Shown: positions 48,561 to 57,275, counted from the stretch's first letter. The stretch: 64,000 nt of DNA from Halorubrum cibi (GCF_900182635.1 NZ_FXTD01000003.1:186001-250000); one strand, 5' to 3'. A program made the numbers and translations. The notes: generated by a model from the letters alone, not told the origin.

Positions 48561-48674
48561 TCACCGGTCGGTGGGACCGATCGGCGCGCCGCAGTCGGGA
48601 CAGACGTCGTCCTCGCGAGAGACCGCGAGGTCGCACGCCGGACAGAACCGGCGATCGCAGGCTGGGTCGCCCAT
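48561..48674 (-). CDS. Small CPxCG-type zinc finger protein (37 aa)
   Basis: A 37-aa protein starting MGDPACDRRFCPACDLAVSR with two CxxC knuckles, CPAC and CPDCG (residues 11-14 and 25-28), forming a probable zinc ribbon. Haloarchaea encode many such one-domain zinc proteins, some affecting growth or biofilm, but their partners are mostly unknown. It lies between the Lrp operon and the divergent MFS gene. The frame overlaps the possible early start of that MFS gene on the other strand. Confidence 0.68.
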   Translation of the reverse strand: MGDPACDRRFCPACDLAVSREDDVCPDCGAPIGPTDR

Positions 48675-48762
48675 GTCCGACCCGAGGGACTCCGTCGACA
48701 AAAGTCTCGGCACGTCCGGCCCGGATCGCAATCCCTTTCCAACCCGTGAGCGGCGTACCGGT

Positions 48763-50046
48763 GTGAGCAACGCCGACAGCCGGTCGCAGTTCTGGGCCCT
48801 CTACCTCACGCGGTTCGCCGAGGGCTTCGGATTCATCACGCTCTTGACGCTCCTGCCGACGTACATCAACACGCTCGACCCGCAGGCGACGACCGTGCTC
48901 GGGATCGGCGTCTCGGCGGGGTTCATCATCGGGATGTACACCACCGGGTTCACGCTGGCGCAGACGGTCGCGGTGGTGCCGCTCGCGTGGGCAGGCGACC
49001 GGTTCGACAAGCGTCGCGTCCTCCTCGCCGTCTTGGCGGCCGGCGCGGCCGTCTACGCGCTGTTCCCCGTCGTCGACTCCTCCGCGTCGTTCGTCCTGAT
49101 CCGCGGGCTCCAGGGCGTCGCGGTAACCGGTGTGTCGCTGATGACGCTCTCGCTCGTCGGCCAAGTCGCCGAGACGGGCACCCGCGCGGACAAGATCGGC
49201 AAGGCGAACGCGGCCTCCTTTTCGGCTTCGATCGTCGGGTCGCTTTCCGCAGGCGTGATCTACGACGCCGTCGGCTTCGGCCCCATCTTCACCGTCATCA
49301 CCGTCCTGATGGTCCTCGCGTGGGTCGTCGTTTGGGGCGTCCTCGACCCCGATCCCACCCGCACCGAGGGGTTCCCGTTCACCGACCTCGCGGTTAACCG
49401 GAAGATCGTCTCGATCACGGCGTTCCGCGCGCAGTACGCCTTCGCCGTGACGATGGTCCGGACGTGGGTGCCGATCTACGCCGGGACCGCGATGGCCTCG
49501 GGCGGTCTCGCCGTCGGCGCGACCGCGGTCGCGGTCACCGTCACGGTGGAGAAGGCGACGAACATGGTCGGCCAGCTGTTCACCGGCCGCCTCTCCGACG
49601 GCTACGGCCGGTCGCTCTTCGTCTTCGCGGGCGGGGGAGCCTACGGGCTGGTCGCGGTCTGTATCCCCTTCGCGCCCGCGATCGGCACCGCTTTCGGCGC
49701 CGACGTGACGCTCCCGTTCCTCGGCACGCTCCCGCCGGCGTACCTCCCGCTCGTCGCGTTCTCGGGGCTGCTCGGCGTCGCCGACTCCTTCCGCGAGCCC
49801 GCGAGCATGGCGCTGTTCGCGGACGAGGGGACCGACGAGGGCGGCGTCGCCTCCAGCTTCGGCATCCGCGAGCTCGTCTGGCGACCCGGCTCCGTCGCGG
49901 GACCGCTGGTCGCCGGGTGGTTGATGGTCGAGGTGAGCATGGCCTCGGTGTTCCACGTCGGCGGCGCGTTCGCGATCACGGGCGTCCTCGCGTTCCTCGC
50001 GTTCCTGATCCGCGACCACGGCCGAGCCGCGCTGACGACGTGGTGA
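48763..50046 (+). CDS. Major facilitator superfamily transporter
   Basis: A 427-aa protein with about 12 membrane helices, using the GTG at 48763 (SNADSRSQFWALYLTRF). An earlier in-frame ATG at 48673 is possible but would place coding sequence over the zinc-finger gene's start. Helices 2-3 carry AQTVAVVPLAWAGDRFDKRRVLLAV, the GxxxDRxxRR-like MFS motif. Substrate unknown. Its 3' end contains the first of three tandem 22-bp units, so its last residues (AALTTW) were duplicated downstream. Confidence 0.88.
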   Translation: MSNADSRSQFWALYLTRFAEGFGFITLLTLLPTYINTLDPQATTVLGIGVSAGFIIGMYTTGFTLAQTVAVVPLAWAGDRFDKRRVLLAVLAAGAAVYALFPVVDSSASFVLIRGLQGVAVTGVSLMTLSLVGQVAETGTRADKIGKANAASFSASIVGSLSAGVIYDAVGFGPIFTVITVLMVLAWVVVWGVLDPDPTRTEGFPFTDLAVNRKIVSITAFRAQYAFAVTMVRTWVPIYAGTAMASGGLAVGATAVAVTVTVEKATNMVGQLFTGRLSDGYGRSLFVFAGGGAYGLVAVCIPFAPAIGTAFGADVTLPFLGTLPPAYLPLVAFSGLLGVADSFREPASMALFADEGTDEGGVASSFGIRELVWRPGSVAGPLVAGWLMVEVSMASVFHVGGAFAITGVLAFLAFLIRDHGRAALTTW

Positions 50047-50094
50047 GGTCGCGCTGACGACGTGGCGACTCCGCGCTGACGACGTGGCGAGGTC
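50029..50094 (+). repeat. Three tandem 22-bp units at the end of the MFS gene
   Basis: Units at 50029-50050, 50051-50072 and 50073-50094 share GCGCTGACGACGTGG. The first holds the MFS stop codon (TGG TGA); in the second and third the matching codon is CGA. Adjacent copies differ by 3-4 bases, so the triplication is not brand new. It lies just upstream of the second MFS gene. Confidence 0.85.
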
Positions 50095-50121
50095 GGGGCC
50101 GGAAACCGTTCGATACCGGTG

Positions 50122-51408
50122 ATGGACGGTCGGCCACGTTCTCCGGCGAGCCTTTCAGGGAGTGGAAGATTGAAACCCCGAACGGCGGTGTATCGGGTAG
50201 TGTCCTCCCTCGAACGGTACGTTTCCGTGCCCCGGCGGCTGATCGCGGACCTCCGTGGCGGCGGCCGCGGGAAGGCGCTCGCCGCCGTCGCGTTCGGCTG
50301 GTTCCTCTCGATCAGCACTCGGATGATCTATCCGGCGCTGCTCCCCTCGATCCGGTCGACGTACGGACTCACGCTCACGACCGCGGGCCTGCTGTTGACC
50401 GTGCTGTGGATCGCCTACGGGATCGGTCAGCTTCCCGGCGGGATGCTCGCCGATTGGGCGGGTGAGCGGACGCTGCTCGTCGCCAGCTCCTTGCTCGCGG
50501 CCGCGATGCTCGCGCTCGTCGTTGTCGCCGACTCGCCGCCGCTGTTGTTCGCCGGAACCGCGCTCTTCGGGCTCGGAACGGCGACGTACGGCGTCTCGCG
50601 TTTCACCGTCCTCAAGGACATCTACCCCGACCGACTCGGCACGGCGACCGGGGTAACGATGGCCGCGGGCGACGTGGGAAACGCGGTGATGCCGCCGGCG
50701 GCCGGCGTGCTCGCGGGCGCGGTCGCCTGGCAGTACGGGTTCGGCGTCGTGATCCCGCTTTTCGTCGTCGCGGCGGCCGCGCTGTGGCTCACGGTCCCCT
50801 CCAGTCCCTCCGGGACCGCGTCGCTCCGCGAGGCGTTCTCGGTCGGCGACCTCGCGCCGCTGTTCCGACGGCCGGTGGTTCGTCACTCGATGGTCCTGCT
50901 CGTCCTGTGGGCGACCGTCGTCCAGGCGTTCATCGGGTTCTACCCGACGTACCTGATCGACGTGAAGGGACTCTCCCCGACCACCGCGACCGTCCTGTTC
51001 GGTTTCTTCTTCGCGCTTGGAAGCCTGATCAAGCCGGTCGCGGGCCGGGCGTACGACCGCGTCGGCGTCCGGTATCCCCTGGCGATCATGATGGGGATAA
51101 CCGCCCTGACGCTCGCCGCGCTCCCGTTCGCGAGCGGGCTCCCGTCGTTCGTCGGACTCACGGTGCTCGCGAGCGCCATCCTCGGCTACGAGACCGTCGT
51201 CATCTCCAACCTGACCGACAGGCTCCCGGACGGCTCGCGGGGGAGCAAGCTCGGCGCGCTCCGTACGGTGTACATCGTGGTCGGCGCGGTGAGCCCCGTC
51301 GCCTTCGGGGCGGTCGCCGACCGCGGCTACTTCGACGAGGGCTTCCTCGGGATCGCGGCCGTGAGCGCCGTCGTCGTGGCGTTCGCGCTCGCGTACGTCG
51401 ACTACTAA
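50122..51408 (+). CDS. Major facilitator superfamily transporter
   Basis: A protein of 428 aa if the ATG at 50122 is used; a GTG at 50200 (VSSLERYVSVPRRL) may be the true start, as the first 26 residues look like random coil. About 12 helices; VLWIAYGIGQLPGGMLADWAGERTLLVASSL carries the MFS signature loop. Tandem with the 48763 MFS gene in the same direction; the two are of different subfamilies judging by their motifs. Substrate unknown. Confidence 0.85.
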   Translation: MDGRPRSPASLSGSGRLKPRTAVYRVVSSLERYVSVPRRLIADLRGGGRGKALAAVAFGWFLSISTRMIYPALLPSIRSTYGLTLTTAGLLLTVLWIAYGIGQLPGGMLADWAGERTLLVASSLLAAAMLALVVVADSPPLLFAGTALFGLGTATYGVSRFTVLKDIYPDRLGTATGVTMAAGDVGNAVMPPAAGVLAGAVAWQYGFGVVIPLFVVAAAALWLTVPSSPSGTASLREAFSVGDLAPLFRRPVVRHSMVLLVLWATVVQAFIGFYPTYLIDVKGLSPTTATVLFGFFFALGSLIKPVAGRAYDRVGVRYPLAIMMGITALTLAALPFASGLPSFVGLTVLASAILGYETVVISNLTDRLPDGSRGSKLGALRTVYIVVGAVSPVAFGAVADRGYFDEGFLGIAAVSAVVVAFALAYVDY

Positions 51409-51415
51409 AACGCGT

Positions 51416-52324
51416 TCACGCGCCGTCTCGGACCGTGATCACCGGGACGGGTGCGGTTCGGACCGTCCGCTCCGCGACGCTCCCGAGGAGGACTCGATCG
51501 TCGCCGTGATCTCCAGTCGAACCCATCACGATCGCGTGCGCGTCGAGTTCGGAGACGGCGTCGACGATCGTCTCGACCGGGTCCCCGCGCTCGACGTGCC
51601 TGCCGAACTCCGTGACCCCGTGGCGCTCGGCCGCGGCTGCCAGGTCGTCGAGCGCGTCGTTCGCGGCGGCCTTCCCGTCGACGGCGCTAACGGGGCCGTC
51701 CTCGTCGTCCTCGTCGTCCGCGCCGTCGACGAGGACTCCCGAGAGCGGGTCGAACCCCTCGTCGTCGACGACCGCCAGGCCGTGGACGGTCGCGTCGAGC
51801 GCGGTCGCGAGCGCGAGACCGTGTTCGACCCCGGCCGCCGCCCCGTCGCTCCCGTCCGTCGGGATCAGGATCCGATCGTAGGGGAACGCGAGCCGCTCGT
51901 CCGGTCGCATCCGGGCCGTGAGCACCGGGACCGCGGAGTGCCTGATCACCTTCTCCGCCACGCTCCCGAGGAGGTGTCGCGAGAGTCCCTCCCGGCCCCG
52001 CGTCGGCATCACTATCAGGTCGTCCCCGGCGGTCTCGGCACGGTCGACGATCGTCGGCGCCGGATTCCCCTGGCGGACCTCCGTGTCGTGGGCGACGCCG
52101 GCGGCCGCGAGCACCTCGGTCGCCGCCGAGAGGACACGTTCGCCCCGTCGCTCGAGGACGTCGACGGTCTCACCTCCGATCACGGTGACGCTGTCCCGGG
52201 CGGTGTCGGCGACGAACAGGACGTGGACCGTCGCGTCGGCGAAGCCGGCGAGTTCGACGACGTGATCGAGCACGTCGACGGCCCCGTCGCTCCCGTCGAA
52301 GGGAAACAGAATGTCGTCGTACAT
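51416..52324 (-). CDS. Tandem universal stress protein (two UspA domains)
   Basis: A 302-aa protein made of two UspA domains, residues 1-140 and 150-300. Each begins with a YDxILxPxDGSDGA strand and helix (MYDDILFPFDGSDGAVDVLDH and YDRILIPTDGSDGAAAGVEH) and ends with a nucleotide-binding GS-type loop (PTRGREGLSRHLLGSVAEKVIRHS and GSTGDHGDDRVLLGSVAERTVRT). Both halves contain the ATP-binding G-2x-G-9x-G(S/T) pattern. A general stress role is assumed from family. It is convergent with the MFS gene, 7 nt apart. Confidence 0.92.
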   Translation of the reverse strand: MYDDILFPFDGSDGAVDVLDHVVELAGFADATVHVLFVADTARDSVTVIGGETVDVLERRGERVLSAATEVLAAAGVAHDTEVRQGNPAPTIVDRAETAGDDLIVMPTRGREGLSRHLLGSVAEKVIRHSAVPVLTARMRPDERLAFPYDRILIPTDGSDGAAAGVEHGLALATALDATVHGLAVVDDEGFDPLSGVLVDGADDEDDEDGPVSAVDGKAAANDALDDLAAAAERHGVTEFGRHVERGDPVETIVDAVSELDAHAIVMGSTGDHGDDRVLLGSVAERTVRTAPVPVITVRDGA

Positions 52325-52399
52325 GTGTCTCCTCGAAGTAGATCCCCCGGTGGCTAATGGGTTCGCATCCGGATTCGACGCACCTCGGCGAACTGAATC

Positions 52400-52406
52400 T
52401 TTTTTT
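52400..52406 (+). promoter_or_regulatory. T-rich promoter element for the 52430 gene
   Basis: A run of seven T (CTTTTTTTGG context) centred 27 nt before the GTG at 52430, consistent with a leaderless transcript. Confidence 0.4.
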
Positions 52407-52429
52407 GGTCGCGGTGTGAGCTACTACGC

Positions 52430-53011
52430 GTGTCGACTCTCGCCGTCGAACTGAACGGGGACGAAGTGCACTCCATCAGCGCCCCCGACCGGTTCACCAC
52501 GACCGCCCCGTTCTCGATCGAGCTCGCGAACCGCGGCCGCTCGACTCACGTCCACCTCCATCTCGACGACGACCTCGATCGGGTCGCCTCGATCGCCACC
52601 GTGAACCACTACGTCGAGGACGACGCGGTCAAACGCGTCCACGTCTCGGCCGTCGAGGTCGACGAACCCGTCCGCGGGAAGCTGAAGGTCGTGACGGGAT
52701 ACGGCTCGAACACGGCGTACGTCGACGTGCGGATCGAGCCGCCGCCCGAGGTGGCCCCGGACGAGGTCGTCGTCGACGAGCGCTTCGCGAAACCCCCCGA
52801 GCGCACCCCGCCGCCCCCGTGGCCGACCCGGCTCGCCGCGGGACTCGAACGGGCGGTCGAACGCGGCGGCGTGCCGGCGCTTCTCGTCTCGTTTCTGGCA
52901 GTCGCGCTCGCCGTCGTGGCCGCGTTCGCGATCGACAGCGCGTTGGTCTTTCTCGCCGTCGCCGTCGTGCTCGCGGTGACGCTCGCGGCCACGCTGTACC
53001 TGCTGTGGTGA
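52430..53011 (+). CDS. Conserved haloarchaeal membrane-anchored protein (DUF7524-like)
   Basis: A 193-aa protein starting at a GTG. The first 125 residues form a beta-rich soluble domain (STLAVELNGDEVHSISAPDR, HVHLHLDDDLDRVASIATVNHYVEDD, KLKVVTGYGSNTAYVDVRIEPP). A Pro-rich linker (RTPPPPWPTR) leads to two C-terminal membrane helices (about 147-167 and 170-192). The domain may be exposed outside the cell or cytosolic; positive charges on the linker suggest it stays in the cytosol. It matches a conserved haloarchaeal family as I recall it; function unknown. Confidence 0.68.
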   Translation: MSTLAVELNGDEVHSISAPDRFTTTAPFSIELANRGRSTHVHLHLDDDLDRVASIATVNHYVEDDAVKRVHVSAVEVDEPVRGKLKVVTGYGSNTAYVDVRIEPPPEVAPDEVVVDERFAKPPERTPPPPWPTRLAAGLERAVERGGVPALLVSFLAVALAVVAAFAIDSALVFLAVAVVLAVTLAATLYLLW

Positions 53012-53087
53012 GCCGTCCTCGACCATACTGTGGTGAGCTGTCCTCGACTGGGCGACGCTCCGACCCGGTTCGAGGTGGATCCGCGCG

Positions 53088-53095
53088 CTTTTAAG
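53088..53095 (+). promoter_or_regulatory. TATA-like element for the 53118 gene
   Basis: CTTTTAAG lies about 26 nt before the ATG at 53118, with GCG/CGC on both sides making an inverted repeat around it. Confidence 0.5.
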
Positions 53096-53117
53096 CGTCC
53101 CGGCGGAACCGGATGAC

Positions 53118-53306
53118 ATGAGCTTCGAGAAGGAAGACGAGGTCGTCCTCCACGACAAACACAGCGAGTACGACGGCGAGACCGGGCGGATCACGCAGGT
53201 GATGGAGACGATGTTCGGCGACGCGACCTACACCGTGAGCTTCGAGGACGGCCAGGAGACGGGCGTCCCCGAGGAGTCGCTGGAAGCCGTCGAGAGCGAG
53301 GAGTAG
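53118..53306 (+). CDS. Small SH3/KOW-like protein
   Basis: A 62-aa acidic protein: EDEVVLHDKHSEYDGETGRITQVME then TYTVSFEDGQETGVPEESL. The pattern of a small beta-barrel with a Gly-turn (GxxGxI) resembles KOW or DUF1918-like modules, but I cannot assign it. A TATA element 26 nt upstream supports the gene. It is followed by the RNA-binding gene after 14 nt, so both are probably on one transcript. Confidence 0.72.
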   Translation: MSFEKEDEVVLHDKHSEYDGETGRITQVMETMFGDATYTVSFEDGQETGVPEESLEAVESEE

Positions 53307-53320
53307 CTCCTTTTCCGCCC

Positions 53321-53758
53321 GTGCCCGCAGTCCCGTTCCACTACGTCGACCTCCGGGCGTTCTCGTACGCGACCGAGGACGAGAAGCGCGTCGAGGAGGC
53401 GCTCCGATCGCTCTTACCCGAGGACGCCGAACTCGACCGCGTCGAGAACGTGGGCCACCACGGCGACCGGATCGTCGTCCTCTCCGCGCGGATCGAACGC
53501 GCCGACGGGATGCGTCACGTGCTCGACCGGATCGCCGAGCTCGACGACCTCGACGGCGTGCTCGCGGAGCTCGACCAGCGGGTCGACGACAACTGCGCGC
53601 TCTTCATGCGGCTCGACAAGCAGGCCGCGTTCCGCGGCGAGGTCCGGCTCGGTCCCGGGATCACCGTTCGAGCGAAGGTCGAGGCGTACCCGGCGAAGAA
53701 GGAGGCCGCCGTCGAGAACGCCCGCGAGACGCTCTCCCGGCTCGCCGACTCGTCGTAA
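53321..53758 (+). CDS. Archaeal RNA-binding protein (COG1931-like)
   Basis: A 145-aa protein starting at GTG (PAVPFHYVDLRAFSYATEDEKRVEEALRSLLP), the opening of the archaeal COG1931/PF01877 family of predicted RNA-binding proteins. It has alternating strands and helices, with NCALFMRLDKQAAFRGEVRLG as a conserved core and VRAKVEAYPAKKEAAVENARE near the end. Exact RNA target unknown. It ends 27 nt before the convergent DUF5779-like gene. Confidence 0.85.
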   Translation: MPAVPFHYVDLRAFSYATEDEKRVEEALRSLLPEDAELDRVENVGHHGDRIVVLSARIERADGMRHVLDRIAELDDLDGVLAELDQRVDDNCALFMRLDKQAAFRGEVRLGPGITVRAKVEAYPAKKEAAVENARETLSRLADSS

Positions 53759-53785
53759 CGACGATCGGAGGGATCGCGGACCGCA

Positions 53786-54082
53786 CTACCGGTTCAGTCG
53801 GTCGGTGTCGATCCCCGTTCCGGGCGGCGAGACGATCAGGAACCCGCGGAAGTGCATCAGTTCGCCGCCCATGTCCTTGATCTCGCGAGCGAAGCCGGCC
53901 GCCAGTTGGTTGAGGTCGCCCTCGACGGACAACACGAGGGTGTTGCCGTAATCGACGGTGCGGATCCACGTCTCGGGGTCGGTCGACCCATCGAGGACGC
54001 CGAGGACGACGTCGCCGGCGTCGGCGAACGCCTCGTCCATCTGCTCTTCGGCGTCGCGGAGGTCGAGGTCCCAGTCACTCAT
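53786..54082 (-). CDS. DUF5779-like small protein
   Basis: A 98-aa protein starting MSDWDLDLRDAEEQMDEAFA, continuing GDVVLGVLDGSTDPETWIRTVDYGNTLVLSVEGDLNQLAAGFAREI. It alternates strand and helix and resembles the haloarchaeal DUF5779 family, sometimes placed near chromatin or division proteins. The start at 54082 avoids six extra residues. It precedes no operon partner: the methyltransferase gene on the same strand lies upstream by 65 nt. Confidence 0.7.
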   Translation of the reverse strand: MSDWDLDLRDAEEQMDEAFADAGDVVLGVLDGSTDPETWIRTVDYGNTLVLSVEGDLNQLAAGFAREIKDMGGELMHFRGFLIVSPPGTGIDTDRLNR

Positions 54083-54147
54083 ACTCCAGGGTCGACTCAC
54101 GCCGGCAAAAGCGTTCGGGCAAGCGCGGACGCTCCTTTCCGCCTCCG

Positions 54148-55134
54148 CTACCCGTCGTTCGACCCGACGCGCGCGATCACGTCGAGGTTGTGCGCGCCGA
54201 AGGTCAGCCGCTCGTCAGAGACCGCGCGATGTCTCGTGTCGGCCCACGCCGAGACTGCGGCAGGCGAGAGCTGCGAGGCGGCCTCGTCGCCGTCGCCGCC
54301 GATTTCGCCACCGCCCTCCGTGACGGCCTCCCGGACCGCCCCCTCGATCCCGTCGACGAGGTGGTGGAGGAAGTACGCCTCCTCGGCCGGGTACGGCGGC
54401 GTCACGAGCCAGTCCGAGCCGCCGGCGGCGACGACCTCGCCGCCGACGGCCGGCAACTCCGAGAACAGGTCCCTTCCGGTCCGACTCCCGCCAGGACGAC
54501 CCGGCGCGTCCATGGTCGCGTGGTAGACGTCGAGGACGACGCGTTCGGTCGTTCCGCCGACCTCCGCCTCGTCCCCGTGTTCGGGGGCGAGAAACGTCTC
54601 CCCGTCGAAGGTGATCGGGAAGTACGCGAACCCGTCCGGAACCAGCCCGAGGAGGGGGTCGAGCGCCCGGTCGAGGTCGACGATGTCGAGGAACGCGCAG
54701 CCGACGAGCAGGTCGTACTCGGCGTCGGACCGGCGCGCGACCTCGACCGCGTCCGCCGCGGCGAACGTCGCGGTCACGGTCCCGGTGCCGGGCGCGTCGA
54801 GGCGAACCGTCCGCGTCGTCTCGAAGTCGTCGATTCCGACCCCGTACCCCGCGCCGTCGGCCCACCTCTCGAGTTCGTCGACCGCGCGGTCGAGCGCCTC
54901 GTCCCGGAGGTCGTACCCGCGGTAGACTATCTCGTCGGGGAGCACTCCCCACTCGAGGAGTCGCCGGAGCATCGTCCCGGTCCCACAGCCGGCCTCGACG
55001 ACGCGGAGTGGGGCGGCCCGGCCCTCGAGCGCCTCCCGCAGCCGGTCAAGCGTCGGGCGGTGGAGGGCGCGGTCGTCGACGGTGCGTTTGGCCTCCAGGT
55101 ATCGGGAGTGTTCGTACGTCGACGGTCGGATCAC
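54148..55134 (-). CDS. Class I SAM-dependent methyltransferase
   Basis: A 328-aa methyltransferase with SAM-binding motif I RVVEAGCGTGTMLRRLLEWG at about residues 47-66, preceded by a short helical cap. It has an AsxxxD acidic end (YRGYDLRDEALDRAV) and motif IV-like DYLLVGCAFLDIVDLDRALD; residues 150-200 include TFLAPEHGDEAE. The reading frame extends well beyond the start, but I place it at GTG 55134, because a TATA element lies exactly 28 nt upstream, shared with the divergent DsbA-like gene. Target molecule unknown. Confidence 0.78.
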   Translation of the reverse strand: MIRPSTYEHSRYLEAKRTVDDRALHRPTLDRLREALEGRAAPLRVVEAGCGTGTMLRRLLEWGVLPDEIVYRGYDLRDEALDRAVDELERWADGAGYGVGIDDFETTRTVRLDAPGTGTVTATFAAADAVEVARRSDAEYDLLVGCAFLDIVDLDRALDPLLGLVPDGFAYFPITFDGETFLAPEHGDEAEVGGTTERVVLDVYHATMDAPGRPGGSRTGRDLFSELPAVGGEVVAAGGSDWLVTPPYPAEEAYFLHHLVDGIEGAVREAVTEGGGEIGGDGDEAASQLSPAAVSAWADTRHRAVSDERLTFGAHNLDVIARVGSNDG

Positions 55135-55157
55135 GTCCGGTTCGAGGCTCTCGGTGT

Positions 55158-55166
55158 GGTTAAGTG
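55158..55166. promoter_or_regulatory. Shared bidirectional TATA element
   Basis: GGTTAAGTG contains the palindrome TTAA at 55160-55163. Its centre (55161.5) is exactly midway between the GTG of the methyltransferase (first base 55134, minus strand) and the ATG of the DsbA-like gene (first base 55189). Both starts lie about 28 nt away, the leaderless distance. Confidence 0.6.
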
Positions 55167-55188
55167 CGTCCCACCCCGAACCGCCGAC

Positions 55189-55860
55189 ATGGAACACACG
55201 CGGCGGGCGCTGCTCTCCGGCGTCGCGGCCGGCGGCGCGCTCGGACTGGCCGGCTGTGCGGGCGGGAACGGCGGGGGAAGCGACGGCGGGAACACGCTCG
55301 ACACCGGCGAGTACGGCTGTGACCTCTCGGAGCCGAGCGATCCGGACCTCGAGTACCGCCCGACCCTCGGCGATCCCGAGGCCGACGTGGTCGTTCGAGC
55401 CTTCGAGGACTTCACCTGCGGCCACTGTGCGACCTACAAGCTCGAGCACTTCCCGGCCGTCCGCGAGGAGTTCATCGTCACCGACGAGATCCGGTACGAA
55501 CACTGGGACTTCCCGATCCCGGTGAACGAGACGTGGGCGGTCCCCGTCGCCAGCGCGGCCCGCGGCGTCGGCGACCGCGCCGGCGACGAGGCCTTCTTCG
55601 AGTTCGCCACGGCGGCCTACGAGTCGCAGGGCGAGTACGACGGGCCGGCACTCGGCGCCGCCGCGGAGGCGGCGGGTGCCGACCCCTGCGCGGCCATCGC
55701 CGACGCCCAGTTCTCGGCGTACGAGGAGGCGTCGATGGGCGACCGCGACGAGGGCGAGTCGATGGGCGTCTCCGGAACGCCGACGATATTCGTGAACGGC
55801 GAGGCGACCGACGGCTACGACGCGGAGACGGTCATCGCCGCGATCGAATCGGCGCTCTGA
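55189..55860 (+). CDS. Tat lipoprotein of the DsbA/thioredoxin family
   Basis: A 223-aa secreted thiol-disulphide protein. The signal is Tat-type (HTRRALLSG) with a lipobox GLAGC (Cys at residue 23). The thioredoxin-like domain carries CGHC at residues about 75-78 (FEDFTCGHCATYKLEHFP) and the cis-Pro loop VSGTPTIFVNG. It probably forms or exchanges disulphide bonds outside the cell. It is transcribed divergently from the methyltransferase from a single TATA element. Confidence 0.9.
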   Translation: MEHTRRALLSGVAAGGALGLAGCAGGNGGGSDGGNTLDTGEYGCDLSEPSDPDLEYRPTLGDPEADVVVRAFEDFTCGHCATYKLEHFPAVREEFIVTDEIRYEHWDFPIPVNETWAVPVASAARGVGDRAGDEAFFEFATAAYESQGEYDGPALGAAAEAAGADPCAAIADAQFSAYEEASMGDRDEGESMGVSGTPTIFVNGEATDGYDAETVIAAIESAL

Positions 55861-55936
55861 GGTGTCGCCCCCGTGTGACCGACACGGCGACCCCCGAACG
55901 TCGCTCTTTTGAGCGTCCGACTCGTCCTATAAACGG

Positions 55937-57196
55937 ATGACGAGCGACGACCGCAGGGACCGTCGACGGCTCGTCGCCGTCGTGCTCGCGGTGCTGATAT
56001 CGCAGGTCCTCCTCTACCCCGGCGTCCCAGACCTCGTGGTCGAACTCGGCGCACCCGCGGGTATCGACGCGGGGATGTGGTTCCTCGTCGCCGAGTTCGC
56101 GGCGTTCGTGACGTTTGCCGTGGTCTGGGGGGCCGCGAGCGACGCGCTCGGTCGACGCGTGCCGCTGGTCGTGGTCGGCGCGCTCGGCGGGGCCGCCTCC
56201 TACGCCGCGCTCGCCGCGGTGCCGCGGCTCGGCTTCGGCTTCCCGGCGGCCCTCCTCGTCCGCGTCGTCGGCGGGTCCCTCACGATCGGGGCGTTCTCGC
56301 TCGCGATCACGATGCTGATGGATCTCGGCGGCGGCAACGGCCGGAACATGGGTGCCGCCGGGCTCGCGATCGGCCTCGGAGCCGCGATCGGATCCGTCGT
56401 CGGCGGGGCGCTCGCCGATCTCGGCGCGTTCTATCCCGTGTACGCCGGCGCGATCGTCCTCGCGATCGCGGGCGCGCTCGCGGCGACCGTCGACGACCGG
56501 AAGACGGGCGGGGTCGCCGGGTCGGACGGTGACCTCGACGCCCCGGCGGATCCCGCCGACTCCGCCGACCCCGGATTCCGTGAGGTGCTCGCCCGCGCCC
56601 GCGAGACTCCCGGACTCCTCGTTCCCTTCGCGTTCGGATTCGTCGACCGCTTGACGGCCGGCTTCTTCGCGCTGGTCGGGGTGTACTACTTCCAGGACCC
56701 GGCGACCTTCGGGCTCTCGGCGACCGGGGCGGGCGCGACGCTCGCGCTGTTTTTCGTCCCGTTCGCGCTGCTACAGTCGCCGTTCGGAACGCTGTCGGAC
56801 CGCGTCGGCCGGTTCGGGCCGGTCGTCCTCGGGTCGATCGCCTACGGCGTCGTCACGATCGGCGTCGGCGTCGCGCCCGTCTATCCGGTCGCGGCCGGGC
56901 TGATGGTACTCGTCGGGGTCTGCGGCGCGCTCATGGCTCCGGCGACGATGGCGCTCGTCACCGACCTCGTCGACCCGGCCGCCCGCGGCGCGGCGATGGG
57001 GGCGTTCAACGTCTTCGGCTCGCTCGGGTTCCTGACGGGCTTCCTCGTCGGCGGCGGCGCGACCGGCGCGTTCGGCTACCGGACCGCCTTCCTCGCCGTG
57101 GGCGGGCTCGAACTCGCCATCGCGCTGGCACTGCTTCCGGCCGTTCGCGCGGTCGCGCCGCGAGCATCCTCCGCCTCGCCGACCGGCGGCGACTGA
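55937..57196 (+). CDS. Major facilitator superfamily transporter
   Basis: A 419-aa protein with about 12 membrane helices. The first loop motif is WGAASDALGRRVPLVVVGAL, and the middle loop carries a negatively charged linker (KTGGVAGSDGDLDAPADPADSADP). Substrate unknown; it resembles the tetracycline or sugar efflux type. A CCTATAAA string 10 nt before the ATG is too close to serve as the normal TATA; a weaker TCTTTTGAG lies 28 nt upstream. Confidence 0.86.
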   Translation: MTSDDRRDRRRLVAVVLAVLISQVLLYPGVPDLVVELGAPAGIDAGMWFLVAEFAAFVTFAVVWGAASDALGRRVPLVVVGALGGAASYAALAAVPRLGFGFPAALLVRVVGGSLTIGAFSLAITMLMDLGGGNGRNMGAAGLAIGLGAAIGSVVGGALADLGAFYPVYAGAIVLAIAGALAATVDDRKTGGVAGSDGDLDAPADPADSADPGFREVLARARETPGLLVPFAFGFVDRLTAGFFALVGVYYFQDPATFGLSATGAGATLALFFVPFALLQSPFGTLSDRVGRFGPVVLGSIAYGVVTIGVGVAPVYPVAAGLMVLVGVCGALMAPATMALVTDLVDPAARGAAMGAFNVFGSLGFLTGFLVGGGATGAFGYRTAFLAVGGLELAIALALLPAVRAVAPRASSASPTGGD

Positions 57197-57275
57197 TTCG
57201 TGTGGCGAGACCGGTCCGGCCCTCCGGCCGATTCGAGCCTTTTTACCGCTCTCGGGTCCTCGGGTCGGACGACGA

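Noticed and set aside
47461-50019. 852-codon minus-strand frame antisense to an MFS gene
   Set aside because: Composition (Arg, Asp, Gly, Gln strings) is that of antisense translation; the MFS frame has 12 hydrophobic helices.
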